A stretch of DNA of 20,109 nt from Perkinsus chesapeaki. Its lineage: Eukaryota > Perkinsozoa > Perkinsida > Perkinsidae. Under the pieces are notes generated by a model. It was not told the DNA's origin and did not search any database. It saw only the letters and a list, made by a program, of their open reading frames with translations. Each line of letters starts with the position of its first letter. Within the stretch, counting starts at the first letter, position 1. The translations under genes and the position numbers were made by a program. The stretch spans positions 15,606-35,714 of the forward strand of contig JAAPAO010000366.1 of NCBI GenBank assembly GCA_013115145.1. Direction: 5' to 3'. Of this stretch, positions 1 to 9,309 are shown piece by piece.

Positions 1-58
1 TACAGCTATACAGTATTATAATTATTAGTACTATGTATATAGTATACAGCTATACAGT
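1..58. repeat. 14-bp direct repeat in AT-rich DNA
   Basis: TACAGCTATACAGT occurs at 1-14 and again at 45-58, separated by AT-rich sequence. From here to about 940 no exon can be defended. Open stretches exist (for example 716-976 on the plus strand) but none has both good splice borders and a recognisable product. The region is probably intergenic or 5' flank of the hydrolase gene. Confidence 0.5.
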
Positions 59-948
59 TTTGCAGCTGCTGGGTCAGGGTTGGGCCGTTCGCGGCAGCTC
101 AGCACGGAGCCATACTCCTATACCTGCCGGGTTGCGGTATACATATTGCAGTATCCTGCAAACAATCATATCTAGTATTTGTATATACTGCATGTTTTTG
201 TGTAAGGTACAAATGCCAGCGAAGTTGATGTGATGATGACATTAGACATATAATTCTGCTGTGTTGTCACTTGTTCCTATAGATTTGAGTTAAGTTTCGG
301 AATACCTGTGGGAAGGGGCTCGGGTTTGGTCTCGTGGTTGGTCGAAGATGTACTTGCCATTGGCAAGTTGCCAATATGTGCTTTTGATAATCGAAGGGAA
401 TAATGGGATACAAGTATATAACGAGTATCGGTATTCAGTACGGATATCAGTATCATACCATATCTATTTTACACACAGTAGACAGTGACGCCAGTGTGTA
501 GCGAGCTTATAACTATTCCAAATCCCGTTGTGTAGGTGCATAGGTGCGGCACCTAAGGTGCCTCTAGAGATGCGCGGTGTGGACGGGCAAAAAAATATCG
601 ATAAGTATGTCGACCTTGGAGCTAGTTCCTTTTCTATTCTGAATTCTCCATACTCGATTACCCATAGATCGGGCTTGCTTCGCTCTAACTCGACAAAAAA
701 TTTTTAGCTTTTTTCGTGCCGAGTGGCGCTTTGGAAGGGTTTAGAAGTACAACTGAATCGCATTATCATTTTGCCCTCGCCATCCACCACTTGTGGAGCA
801 AAGGGAGCAGATCGATATATCTCGCCCTCCAAAACCTCCTCCCCTCCTCGAGGGCCCCTTGGTCTTATGGAGCCTTTGAATTATCATTCAGGCTTCTAAC
901 TTGGAACTTGTCAGATCCACAGCTCGTGACTCAGCTCTTGCTTTTATC

Positions 949-976
949 AGTTTTTCAACTAATGGCCCTTTATTAA
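949..976 (+). promoter_or_regulatory. Candidate trans-splice acceptor and overlapping uORF before the hydrolase start
   Basis: A pyrimidine-rich run ends in ATCAG at 949-950, only 25 nt before the chosen start codon at 976. Between them lies a four-codon uORF starting at 962 (Met-Ala-Leu-Tyr-stop). Its TAA stop (974-976) shares one base with the main ATG, giving TAATG. Such an arrangement can allow termination-reinitiation. No cis intron upstream is needed, so the AG may receive a spliced leader; that is inference. Confidence 0.45.
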
Positions 977-3900
977 TGGGTATAGCATCATCAATAAGCG
1001 ATAGGATACTCTTCCCGGCGCCTGCATCAAGTTACTCCTGTAACCTGCCACAGTTGGTGTGGCATGAGACGGCACAGGGCAACAATCGACCGTTTTTATT
1101 AGTAAGCAGCTGCTGGATTATATATAAATCCAGTTGTCCTACTTGCAGTATTATTCAATAAGTAGAACTCAAGGTCAGAAGGAGCTTGAGAGACGGAATG
1201 TGAAAAGCTTTCACATTCCGTCTTTCCAGCTTTCACGTTTCACGTTCAGCTGAGAGTACCGTGCACGCATACACAGTGTTACAAGGGCGGGCGGGGTTGA
1301 ATTGGGCTGAAAAGCCGAGCTCGACTTACTAAATTGGCCTTTTTCATATCACTACAAGCTATTGTTGTTCAGATACGAGGCACTTCCCAGAGACTCCCGG
1401 CCTCGCTCGAATTGCCAGTGATAATATATTTTCACGGCAACGCTTGTGACCTCGGCCACGTAAGATGGGGTTAAGATTCAGCTCCCAGCTGAAAAGAGAA
1501 ACTACATTACATTACTTCCTGAGGACCCCAGGAGTAAATGTAGTTTCTCTTTTTGTAACCCCAGGCTGCCAGGCTGAGGCTGGTGTTACGTGAGTGCACT
1601 ATATAACCCACTGTGGGTTACTCACACAATTCCTGTCTATCGCACAATTGTCGTACCACGTCCTACTAGCTTTATTTACTCGTCATATTCTACTCATTGC
1701 TCACTCTGTTTACTGCTCCCTTCGGATATACTTCATCCTTGCGGTGTTTATAACACCGCATGAGTCTAGGTTAATATGCATATTCGTTATTAACACCATC
1801 ACTAACAATGTGTTGGTAATACATCTTCAGATACAGTTCGAGCTAGAGGAGTTGGCACGAGCAATAGGAGGAACAGTACTTGGCGTTGAGTAGGTAAGGG
1901 GAACCGTAAAATGCTTGTGAGCGTATCGTAGCTCTGTGGGTAATGTATGCTTCAACTCAAGATACCCAGGTTACGGAGTGCTGAACGATGGTGTTAACGT
2001 TCCTACAGCGGAGGGGATCCAAGCTGCGGCTGAAGATGCCTTCGACTATGTCACATCGAAATGGTACGCTCATTCGAACAGCAAGAAAGAGCTCGGATGA
2101 ATGCTTTATTGAAAACTGCAATAGCTCTCAAGCTCAAGTTTATATGAGACCTGAGAACTGGAACAGTTGCACTTTTGTTTGAATAAAATAGAGCATATCT
2201 GAATCATCTGTACTGTACCCGGCAAACAGTGAACTTGATTTCTCGAAATGACTTGTGAGACGATATTTGGTATTATGTCGATGCCGAGCGACAGATCATT
2301 CCTCACCGGTGACAAGCTCTATGAAACGAGGAGGGTTGCGACCTTCCTTTCTATACACCAATATGAGCCCCGCGCCGATTCAACTGGTGTTGCCAAGATC
2401 CTTGTAGGAGATCTATAAAGCTGGTCACCGAGTTTTGATGTGACTTGAGAAAGTCGGAGAACACGAGCGCCCACCATTTATTTGCGTCCTCTCCTATCTA
2501 AATCCATCGGGTCTCTCACGGGTCGGGACCCGGCTATCGGGTTTCGTAGCGCCGTGGGTTGGTCAACCGAGACCATTGAACGTGCGCGGAGCGCGCCCAG
2601 ACCCAACCTCCCCGGCTGTGGGAGCTCCTTCCACCATCGGATGGTGGGGCTTTGCTAAAAGATGCTCGATCGTCGAGTTTTAACACCGTGCTCGATCTGC
2701 TGTATATAGGGTGCTACTACCGAGTCGAGGCCTTCGACTCGAGCGCTGGGCTCAACCGGGGCATCATATTCGATGCCATCGAATCGAAGATTAGCCTTGC
2801 CTTGCGGAGGCACTTATGTTCATTTCAGTTGGTCAGGTCCGTGCCCCCGAGCAATATCTTTATCTTGGGCCGCTCTATCGGTTCCGGTGTTGCATCTTCA
2901 TTGGCTTACTCCCTGGCGACTAAGGGTATCCATGTTGGTGGTCTTATACTACAGAGCCCATATATTAGCATACATGATGTGGTCGATGATTATATGGCCA
3001 TTGGTGAGAGCATCATCGATTTAATAGTCACTTTGTTCGAGGACCCGCGTGGAACTTCGCACTGCTGTTCAAACGGTCGCTACATGTTTTCTATTCGAAA
3101 ATAATTCTCGACATCGAGTTTCGCGGTCATCTAATCGCTTCTCTCCAATCCGAACCTAATTGGATTACCTCTGTCATTATTATCATTTATCTTGAAAGCG
3201 TTAAGCAAGTGGATCATTCTGACTTAGTTCAAAACGATTCCGCAACGTAATAGCATCTGTCTACTACCACAAGAAGAGTAAGAATGACGCATTAAGTCAC
3301 TATAGTAACCCAGGAAGGCCTCTGTGAGCTCTATCACGGATAATTTGCCATACAATGGGTTAAAATGATATAATTATTGCATTAAGCAACGATTATATGT
3401 CACTAATTGGCGTAAAACGGTCATGAAATTCAGTGACCAGGAATATATTTAGCAAAGTATGACATAATCTGAATTTGTGGTTCAACTAGTTGGCTCGAGT
3501 TTTTAGGTTACATTCCCCAACATTAATTTAAACCACTGTATGTAGTACCATTTTCAGGTAGACTGGTGGTAAATAATGAGTGGGATTCGGGAAAGTGCCT
3601 TGCGTCTGCCTTGCTGGCATCAACGCCTCTCCTTATACTGCACGGCAAGCTGGATGAAGTTATCAATGTGAGCACTCCAGTCGGTCAGAAATGGAACAAC
3701 GGATGGTATATATTCCTAAAATTGCCGCATATACGAAAGATCGGTATGAGTTGTTGTTGCGTATACAGGTTCGTCACTCCGAAGCACTATATGGCATTGC
3801 CAGCACACCAATGAAGACCCTTGTGCTATCTGAGCTGGCATCACACAATCACTGCGATATGTATAATGACACAATTCGGTGAGCTACAGGGCGGCGGCGG

Positions 3901-4111
3901 CGTTCCGAGCCTGAAACGGTTGATCGATATCTCATTGGATTCGCCTAGTTAAAACACTTGTACCAGTTTTGGCGTCCTAATCCCCTCTGCGGTTGTAGTT
4001 GGACCACCTTGAACTCGGAGGAGTGGTCGACGTTTCTGAGGGCTTCAAGGAATGGTTTTCAGGCCAGTTTCGGAGTTCATTGCCAAGTACGATAGGAGTA
4101 AAAGTAGCTGA
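976..4111 (+). CDS. ABHD17/FAM108-like alpha/beta hydrolase, eight exons
   Basis: Exons: 976-1101, 1373-1459, 1831-1889, 1962-2063, 2837-3048, 3558-3667, 3769-3878, 4063-4111. All junctions are GT-AG and all phases agree, giving 284 aa. Visible motifs are the oxyanion-side HGNACDLGH at residues 63-71, VEYPGYG at 90-96, the nucleophile elbow GRSIGSG (Ser138), HGKLDEV with Asp228, and SHNH with His258: a complete catalytic triad. The N-terminus begins Met-Gly with Ser at position 6, which fits N-myristoylation, where animal ABHD17 proteins instead use a palmitoylated Cys cluster. Family members remove palmitate from membrane proteins; that role here is inferred from family. The fifth donor (CGC|GTGGAA) is weak; a second in-phase choice lies about 35 nt downstream (AACG|GTCGCT). 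Introns range from 72 to 773 nt. Confidence 0.9.
1191..1223. repeat. Perfect 15-bp hairpin in hydrolase intron 1
   Basis: Arms AGACGGAATGTGAAA (1191-1205) and its exact reverse complement (1209-1223) are separated by only three bases. It lies inside the 271-nt first intron of the hydrolase gene. It could be a MITE remnant or a structured intronic RNA; nothing in the sequence decides. Confidence 0.85.
1492..1553. repeat. Long 17-bp-arm hairpin in hydrolase intron 2
   Basis: Arm 1492-1508 and arm 1537-1553 are exact reverse complements of 17 bp. The 28-nt interior is itself partly self-complementary (TACTTCCTG against CAGGAGTA), so the whole 62-nt element can fold into one stem. It lies in the 371-nt second intron. 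Its sequence is unrelated to the intron 1 hairpin. Confidence 0.85.
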
Positions 4112-4538
4112 CATGACGCTTGTTAGTCTCTGAGATCTTCATCATCTACATGAGCATACTTGCTGTGTCACTGTTGAATCTTATATAACATATATTTCCT
4201 CATTTCCGGTCGTGTTGTGTGACAGGAACTTGTTTGTTCGGTATCACTATCAAAAATGTACATAAGTTAATTAATAATATCAGACTGGCTTATAGTTTGC
4301 TAACCAACTTGCGTCAAGGTCCGTTGGCGTTTGAAACGTCTCTTTATGGCATCTGAATGATAAACCAGATATTTCCAAAGGAAATTATTCTTCCATTTAA
4401 ATAAAATGCGAATAATAAACATTTTTTCATGTTATAAGATTTCGTAACAAATTTAAAAATCCATTTTCATATATTTTTTTCAAAATCTAAATAAACTTCG
4501 GATGGAAATTTCCCGTCTTAGTTGTTGCTTTCACGTGG

Positions 4539-5013
4539 ATGGCAGCATCGGCTGATTTCCTCACTAGTGGTTGGGACACCCTAGAGGAGCTGATGGTTGT
4601 GAAGCAGCCTCCTAATAAGTAAGTCATGCAGAACCTTACAAATGATGGACTAAATAAAATAAGAACGTTGTGATGAAATGTTGGTATTTAATATCTAACT
4701 AGATGGATTTGTACACAGCGCCGTAGGTCACCAAGAGGCACATACTGAATTGGGAGTTGCGGTTATGAAGTCTGCAGAGACAGGAAGGGACAAGTGCAAC
4801 GAGACTTACATGATTAATGGGATATTACTCTTCCTGGTCTGTCTCAAGTTATTTTAATGAAACTCGAAGTTTCAAACTCCATTTTAGTACTATTTCGAAA
4901 CGCCCATGGTTGTCAAGGGTATACGAGCTCTGGGGAGGAACAGTGCCAAACTAGTGGTGGGTGGGTATGATTATAGAGTGTCAACCACCCGGATGAAACG
5001 TAGGTCTCGTTAG
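4539..5013 (+). CDS. Unknown small basic-tailed protein, three exons
   Basis: Exons 4539-4618, 4719-4836 and 4888-5013 give 107 aa ending at TAG. The first donor is a perfect GTAAGT, the first acceptor is TACACAG, and the second intron is 51 nt (GTCTGT...TTTTAG), matching the short intron class seen elsewhere in the window. The start codon lies 17 nt after a CCCGTCTTAG acceptor at 4520-4521. The protein starts MAASADFLTSGWDTLEELM, has a hydrophobic patch near residues 58-68 (INGILLFLYYF) and a basic C-terminus ending KRRSR. I do not recognise a family. The second donor (CTG|GTCTGT) is the weakest point; the only phase-compatible alternatives I found hit stops. Confidence 0.5.
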
Positions 5014-5474
5014 AGGCCCTGGTCAATTTTAGCGCAAACGGGGAGTATCAGCGCGCAGCTGTAAAAATGCGCACGCGTCGGTAGTTAGTTCGTGAGTGTT
5101 TCAATCCAAGGTTTTGGTATTAGCGAACATCGAATAGGCGGGAAGCGCGAAAGTATGGTGAAGTGTAGTCTTAGGTTCGCCATCTTGAGGACTGTAGGAT
5201 CAATAAGACAGAGTTTTTGATCTGGGAGCTTCACGTGGGAGCAACTAATTGACGTCACAAATTAACAAAACAAGCAACGAGTCCAGAAATTGTGGTTCCG
5301 GTTAACCACCAAGACAGATGAACTGAATAACGGGTTACGCAACGAGTACAATAAGCTTCACCGGCAAATGTAAATGACGCCATGAAACCATTGATTCACT
5401 CATTGGCATCTACGTTCACTTCGAGCTTAGTAAGCCTCCGCTTTGGAACTAATAAGCGATGCTCATACTAATGA
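5014..5474. other. No defensible feature
   Basis: This stretch follows the small three-exon gene. I see no open frame longer than about 50 codons with credible splice borders, and no RNA gene or repeat. It is probably intergenic. Confidence 0.4.
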
Positions 5475-5814
5475 AGAGAACCATTTAAGCGAAACCACGA
5501 GGATGATAAGGGAACTTCAGGGTGCACCGGAGTGACCTCTATCCGATACCGAAATGCATCACTGGCAACAACAAATGGGGGTCTTTCCATGACAGTATTT
5601 GAAGTCACGGGCACAGCGCTGCCCTTTGGGGCACTGGAGAGGACAGCAGTCATGACAGCAAGATTCACCGAGGTCAGAGAGGAACTCAATTCCTCTAGCA
5701 GGTCTTCTGAACGAGGATGAGGCTGGCAAGATCACTGTGGGGATAATTAGGAGCAGAGAGCGGACTAGCATTATTGGGTTGATAAAAATGAGATTCCACT
5801 GCGAAAGAAAATGA
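5475..5814 (+). other. Open stretch with apparent frameshift, possible exon or decayed gene
   Basis: One plus frame is open from 5475 to the TGA at 5718-5720, reading ...GCTGVTSIRYRNASLATTNG... and later FTEVREELNSSSR. It contains no credible donor after that point, but another plus frame continues smoothly from about 5703 to the TGA at 5812-5814 (LLNEDEAGKITVGIIRSRER). This looks like a coding sequence broken by a single indel, or two overlapping chance frames. The minus strand is also open over 5468-5689, so strand is uncertain. No family recognised. Confidence 0.25.
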
Positions 5815-5863
5815 TAGTCCGTAGCAAGTCATCATAACTCCATATTGTACTCTGTTGAACCCC

Positions 5864-6070
5864 ATGGCGCGGCGCCAATTGCGCCGCCCTCTTGAGGCGC
5901 TCCGGTTCCATGGGAAGGCGGAGTTAACATTAGTCGTACTTTCGATACTTCATTGCCTTACAAAACAGGGCGTCGTTCGTCCGTACCGCCTCGCGGACGG
6001 ACATCGGTCGTTCTTGTATTTGTATCATCGTTTATGTGAAGTAATCAACCAACTACTTGAAGGCATTTGA
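5864..6070 (+). CDS. Small Arg-rich ORF of unknown function
   Basis: ATG at 5864 opens a 68-aa frame. Its first 20 residues (MARRQLRRPLEALRFHGKAE) are rich in Arg with no acidic residue before Glu11, resembling a mitochondrial presequence, and it ends near LCEVINQLLEGI. No splice junction is needed. The 5' end is unusually GC-rich because a hairpin (5869-5887) sits on the start region. No homologue recognised; it could equally be a chance frame in GC-rich sequence. Confidence 0.25.
   Translation: MARRQLRRPLEALRFHGKAELTLVVLSILHCLTKQGVVRPYRLADGHRSFLYLYHRLCEVINQLLEGI
5869..5887. repeat. GC-rich hairpin over the start of a small ORF
   Basis: GCGGCGC (5869-5875) and GCGCCGC (5881-5887) are exact reverse complements around a 5-nt CAATT loop. 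CCCATGG just upstream and CCATGGG near 5910 form a second outer pair. The local GC content is far above the surrounding sequence. Confidence 0.75.
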
Positions 6071-6225
6071 TATCTGCTTCTTCGTAAAAATATTTTTACA
6101 CCTGTCGGAGTAGTTCTATTAGCCTGTTTTATGTAGGTGGATGTTCTGGGATCTTCCAACAGAGTTATGGATCTCTGACATATCCTTATATCTCCAAAAA
6201 ACCCTCCCCTCCGGAATTGATGACT

Positions 6226-6471
6226 CTAGGGTGCTTCGCGGGTAAGCAGCCCTCCAGGCATATCGCTTTCTTTCTCCATGGCTCCACCAACTGTCCCTCT
6301 CAAATGTGCGCCTACGATTTCGCGAAATCGGTTTTTCGCTTTGACGGCCATCGCGTAAAATTCTTTGAAAAGTGGTACCCGGTGAGGGTCCGTTGCTTCC
6401 CCTGATGCTAGCTTTCTCAAGGAAGGCCGCCGGCTACTACTAGGGTAATTTGCCAACCTCATATTATTCAT
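6226..6471 (-). CDS. Unknown 81-aa ORF, minus strand
   Basis: ATG at 6471 reads 81 codons to a stop at 6226. The middle and end look protein-like (PLFKEFYAMAVKAKNRFRE, then VGAHLRGTVGGAMEKESDMP). The plus strand is partly open here too (6217-6405) with a possible donor TACCCG|GTGAGG, so strand assignment is not secure. I could not join it in phase with the minus-strand exons upstream. No family recognised. Confidence 0.3.
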   Translation of the reverse strand: MNNMRLANYPSSSRRPSLRKLASGEATDPHRVPLFKEFYAMAVKAKNRFREIVGAHLRGTVGGAMEKESDMPGGLLTREAP

Positions 6472-6534
6472 TTATGGCGCGCGTTTTCCACAGCATTTTT
6501 CCTATTTTACAATAGGAGGCTGAATGGTCTGAAT

Positions 6535-6858
6535 ATGCTAAGGTGTGCGGTTGCATCCCTCGGTGCTTGGTCCCATTGTGTTACTTGCCCCACTCGCCTT
6601 GTTTTATTTTTCTTCAGATGCTTTCTGGAGACGGCACTGCCTGACTGTCTAATATGGCGCCCTGTAAAAGACTTGCCAGGTGACTGTGGGTGGGCTTTAT
6701 TCGCTTTGAACAAAATGTATTCATTAGAGATGCGATCTAATTTGCTACTCCCTCGATCTGGATATTTTCATACTAAGTACGGCATTACGTTACTACTTTA
6801 TTATTCTTTACGACTTGGCGATCGAAGCTCCATCGGTAAGGTTGTGCCACGAGCCTGA
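6535..6858 (+). other. 107-codon plus-strand open frame overlapping minus candidates
   Basis: A frame is open over 6535-6858, with a possible acceptor TTTTCTTCAG at 6617-6618 and a possible donor GTAAGG at 6836. The opposite strand is open over 6507-6713 and 6785-7090. I prefer the minus strand for 6812-7066, because a complete short model exists there, and leave this frame as an unresolved alternative. Confidence 0.2.
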
Positions 6859-7147
6859 ATGAATGTCTCGCGAAACCCTCGCCTCTGGCTCCGGCCGCAT
6901 CGTAGGGGTTGGTAATCACCCCTGGCCGTGCAGAGTCTCTGACCAAAGTGGACGAAAGAAATTTTAGGGTCGCTTCTTTTGGTGATATTTCTCGAGAGAT
7001 GTAAATCCAGAACTGATGTGGTGGCGCGTAAGGAGCAGCATTCCTTCGCGATGGTGGAGCAAAGAACTGTCGCTGGATAGAGCGGGTCAACTAGGCTGAT
7101 GAAAAATGCTTATTGAAGATCGAAATTCTTACCCAGTCTGGAGACAT
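6737..7147 (-). CDS. Candidate small three-exon protein, minus strand
   Basis: Model on the minus strand: 7147-7133 (MSPDW), 7066-6812, 6757-6737, stop TAG, 96 aa. The first donor is TGG|GTAAGA, the first intron is 66 nt ending CGACAG, and the second is GTC|GTAAAG to ATATCCAG (54 nt). All junctions are phase 0. The main exon reads FFAPPSRRNAAPYAPPHQFW and later TNPYDAAGARGEGFARHSFR: basic, Pro- and aromatic-rich, with no acidic cluster. This could suit an organellar ribosomal or respiratory accessory protein, but I recognise no family. A second minus frame is open over the same exon, which lowers confidence. Confidence 0.35.
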
Positions 7148-7468
7148 ACAGCCCGACGCAATGAAATAGAATATTTCGTATTTTTTCGACTTCTCACTCA
7201 AGAATGAGTGTAATATAAAATATTTGAAAATAGCTCGAGGCTCTTTGGTTTGATATTGTTCGCTGGTTAGGAGTGGGCGTTAAACGTATCGAGGACAAGT
7301 GCATCATCGCCATCCTGGCCTCTAGAACCTATCACCAGGACTTCCGTACCCGGGAGGCAAATTATCGAGACCGGTAGGCATTTACAGGCTCTCTGAAGAT
7401 TTAAGGCTTTTGCAATAGAACCCTCTTTCTTTGTCATCAGCCTGTTACCCCGACTGCTATTAAATTAA
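7148..7468. other. No defensible feature
   Basis: Apart from possible 5' flank of the minus-strand candidate, I see no exon, RNA gene or clear repeat here. Most of the frames are closed by frequent stops. Confidence 0.4.
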
Positions 7469-7499
7469 TAGGGAGTATTAATAGTATTAATACTTCCTA
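7469..7499. repeat. AT-rich near-perfect hairpin
   Basis: Arms 7469-7483 and 7485-7499 match as reverse complements at 14 of 15 positions around a single-base centre. The interior is TATTAAT-rich. It could extrude as a cruciform or mark a small mobile-element remnant. Confidence 0.7.
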
Positions 7500-7607
7500 T
7501 AGTAGCCCTAGTACTATGGTATTTCTGCGTGGTAAAAGCGCCATGTCGAACTTGGGCGGATGAGATCGCTCCGGTTTGGCTTATCTCGCTTACCTCTTCG
7601 ACTCGTG

Positions 7608-7678
7608 AAAATTTTCCCTGGAAAGAGATGCTTAATTTTCCATGGAAGAAAAATTTTCCGGCTCTTCCATGGAAAGCT
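7608..7678. repeat. Repeated TTTTCC-N-TGGAA palindromic units
   Basis: Three variants of the short palindromic unit (TTTTCCCTGGAA, TTTTCCATGGAA, CTTCCATGGAA) occur within about 60 nt. CTCTTCGAC occurs on each flank, at about 7595 and 7682. Both strands are open here because of the repeat, so open frames over this segment are not evidence of coding. Confidence 0.5.
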
Positions 7679-7770
7679 TAGCTCTTCGACCCGCGAGATT
7701 CTCATAATGGTTGCCAAATGGTTCCATATCAAACAACACCGCGCGTATTCGTTGAAGGAGGCCAGATGGA

Positions 7771-9160
7771 ATGAGTCGCTTTAGGTGGGAGGAGATGGCC
7801 AGGCATTTGGAGGATGAGTTGATCCCTTCGTTGATCCTGCGGAAGAATCCACCAAGAATGTGAGCCGTTCATACCGACTTTTCCATATATTTCTCATTTC
7901 AGTACCCAAGAGTGGCGCAGCTTCATCCTCTCCAATTTGCTGCCGCGGCCTCAAAGATCTTCGTTCGTTCCTCTGCCTCCGCTTCGGCGTGGCCCTCAAC
8001 CGTTAGTGCCTCGACCACTGGATGTTGCTTCTAGGCACGGTAGGGAGTTTCACTGTAAAGATTGACACATATGTCCCTGGAAGGCAGTTGCGGATTATTG
8101 TCGGCCTAGTTCCGCTCTTGAACCACCCGCTAGCTTTCCACCGAATCGCGATAGGAAATACACTCTGCTGTGACGAAGGCAGATGGAAAGCCCTAGTGGG
8201 GTGTCACTGTAGAGCGCTCCAAAAACGGCCTAGACTTTCAGACTCCGTGCTGTGTGAAACTTCTGGCCAGAGAGATGACATTCGAAAGCCCTCGATGCAT
8301 TTTGCTCGACGCCGTAAATAAGATTTTGTTTAAGAGTTCCTGACGCGAGATTGTGCTACGGGATGGCTCTTCTTATCAAACGGGCCGCCTTAGCGGCGAT
8401 ATGTAGCATTATCTCATCATTTGTTCACGCAACGAAAACTGTACGAGGATCATGAACTCTGAGTCCTTGCAGTGTCCTGAAATCGGCCCGCGAAGCCTTG
8501 TTGGAAAAGCCTGCTATCCGGCAGATGTCCCTATGATAGCATGGCCTCACCAACTTGTACATGAGCGGGCACATAACTTGAATAACTGCATCGTTTAACT
8601 TGAAGTTCTGGGAAGACCAAAAGAGCCGTAGACTGGCTTCCAAATAGTTCATTGTTTCACACTATCAGGCGATTATTTAGGCGTAGACTTTTTCCTAGAT
8701 ATTTGTCGAGTCATAAAACCCCCGGCGGTTCCGGGGACTCCCTTGGAGATTATGCCACTGTGTTCAGGTCTAACCCCGAGGGGACGGTCAAGATCTCCGA
8801 GACGTTTTTATTACTGATCTCTGAGCGGTACTGATGTTGTGTTTTCCAGTGCTGGATCACCTCTCGTTCTTTTTGCTGAGGAATCCTGTGCTACTCTCCT
8901 GTGGTCTCAAATGAGGTGTATTTGGTACTGACTGTCCTTGTCGATAAAGCGGGATGGACTTGTCATGCAAATAGCAAGTAAACGTACCCGGGAAGGGTGT
9001 TAGAAGATTTAACTCAGCCAGTGCACGTTCCCGGTCCGGGAATCTCGGAGGCGATGAAGCCACATTTCCCTCCAAAAGCCTCGTGACCGGGCCCTGGTCT
9101 AGTGGTGAAACGTACGTTCGGGAACATTGTCACCGAGGCTCGTGTGGAAGCGAGCGGTGA
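7771..9160 (+). CDS. Unknown Arg/Pro-rich protein, six exons
   Basis: Exons 7771-7859, 7903-8039, 8088-8169, 8699-8767, 8850-8915 and 9022-9160 give 193 aa, with all phases consistent. Introns 1 and 2 are 43 and 48 nt. Donors include GTGAGC and GTGTAT; acceptors include TTTCAG and TTTTCCAG. The N-terminus reads MSRFRWEEMARHLEDELIPS, followed by a Pro/Arg-rich middle (LPPLRRGPQPLVPRP) and a Ser/Gly-rich tail. I recognise no family. Exon 4 has a second in-phase donor at 8827, which would add 20 residues but leave a 22-nt intron; the last acceptor could also be 4 nt upstream. The gene stops 146 nt before COG2, and its last exon cannot be spliced in phase into it. A two-codon uORF (ATG at 7766) overlaps the start as ATGGAATGA. 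Confidence 0.45.
8425..8652 (-). CDS. Antisense ORF nested in an intron, unknown
   Basis: ATG at 8652 in a favourable context (ACAATG) opens 75 codons ending at 8425. It lies wholly inside the 529-nt third intron of the plus-strand gene at 7771-9160. The protein reads MNYLEASLRLFWSSQNFKLN and later CRIAGFSNKASRADFRTLQG, with mixed composition like a real protein. A GATAG acceptor-like site lies 9 nt before the ATG. A donor-like GC|GTGAAC overlaps the stop, so it may continue. No family recognised. Confidence 0.3.
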   Translation of the reverse strand: MNYLEASLRLFWSSQNFKLNDAVIQVMCPLMYKLVRPCYHRDICRIAGFSNKASRADFRTLQGLRVHDPRTVFVA

Positions 9161-9298
9161 CGGTTCGGATTCAGAGGATTGCAAAACGCCATACTTGCCA
9201 TACCTGCATTTTAGCAAATTGTGTAGCGAATGAGCAAACTCATCAAGTTGCAACGCTCTACATCCTCGAGTGCTTTCATTGGTCCTAGTATTTGTCAC

Positions 9299-9309
9299 AG
9301 TTTTTAATG
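9299..9309 (+). promoter_or_regulatory. Candidate trans-splice acceptor 6 nt before COG2 start
   Basis: A strong acceptor (TTTGTCACAG, AG at 9299-9300) is followed by TTTTTA and then ATG at 9307. The upstream gene's last exon cannot join here in frame, so a cis intron is not required. A spliced leader added here would leave a 5' UTR made of the leader plus 6 nt. This is inference; it also supports choosing this start codon. Confidence 0.45.
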
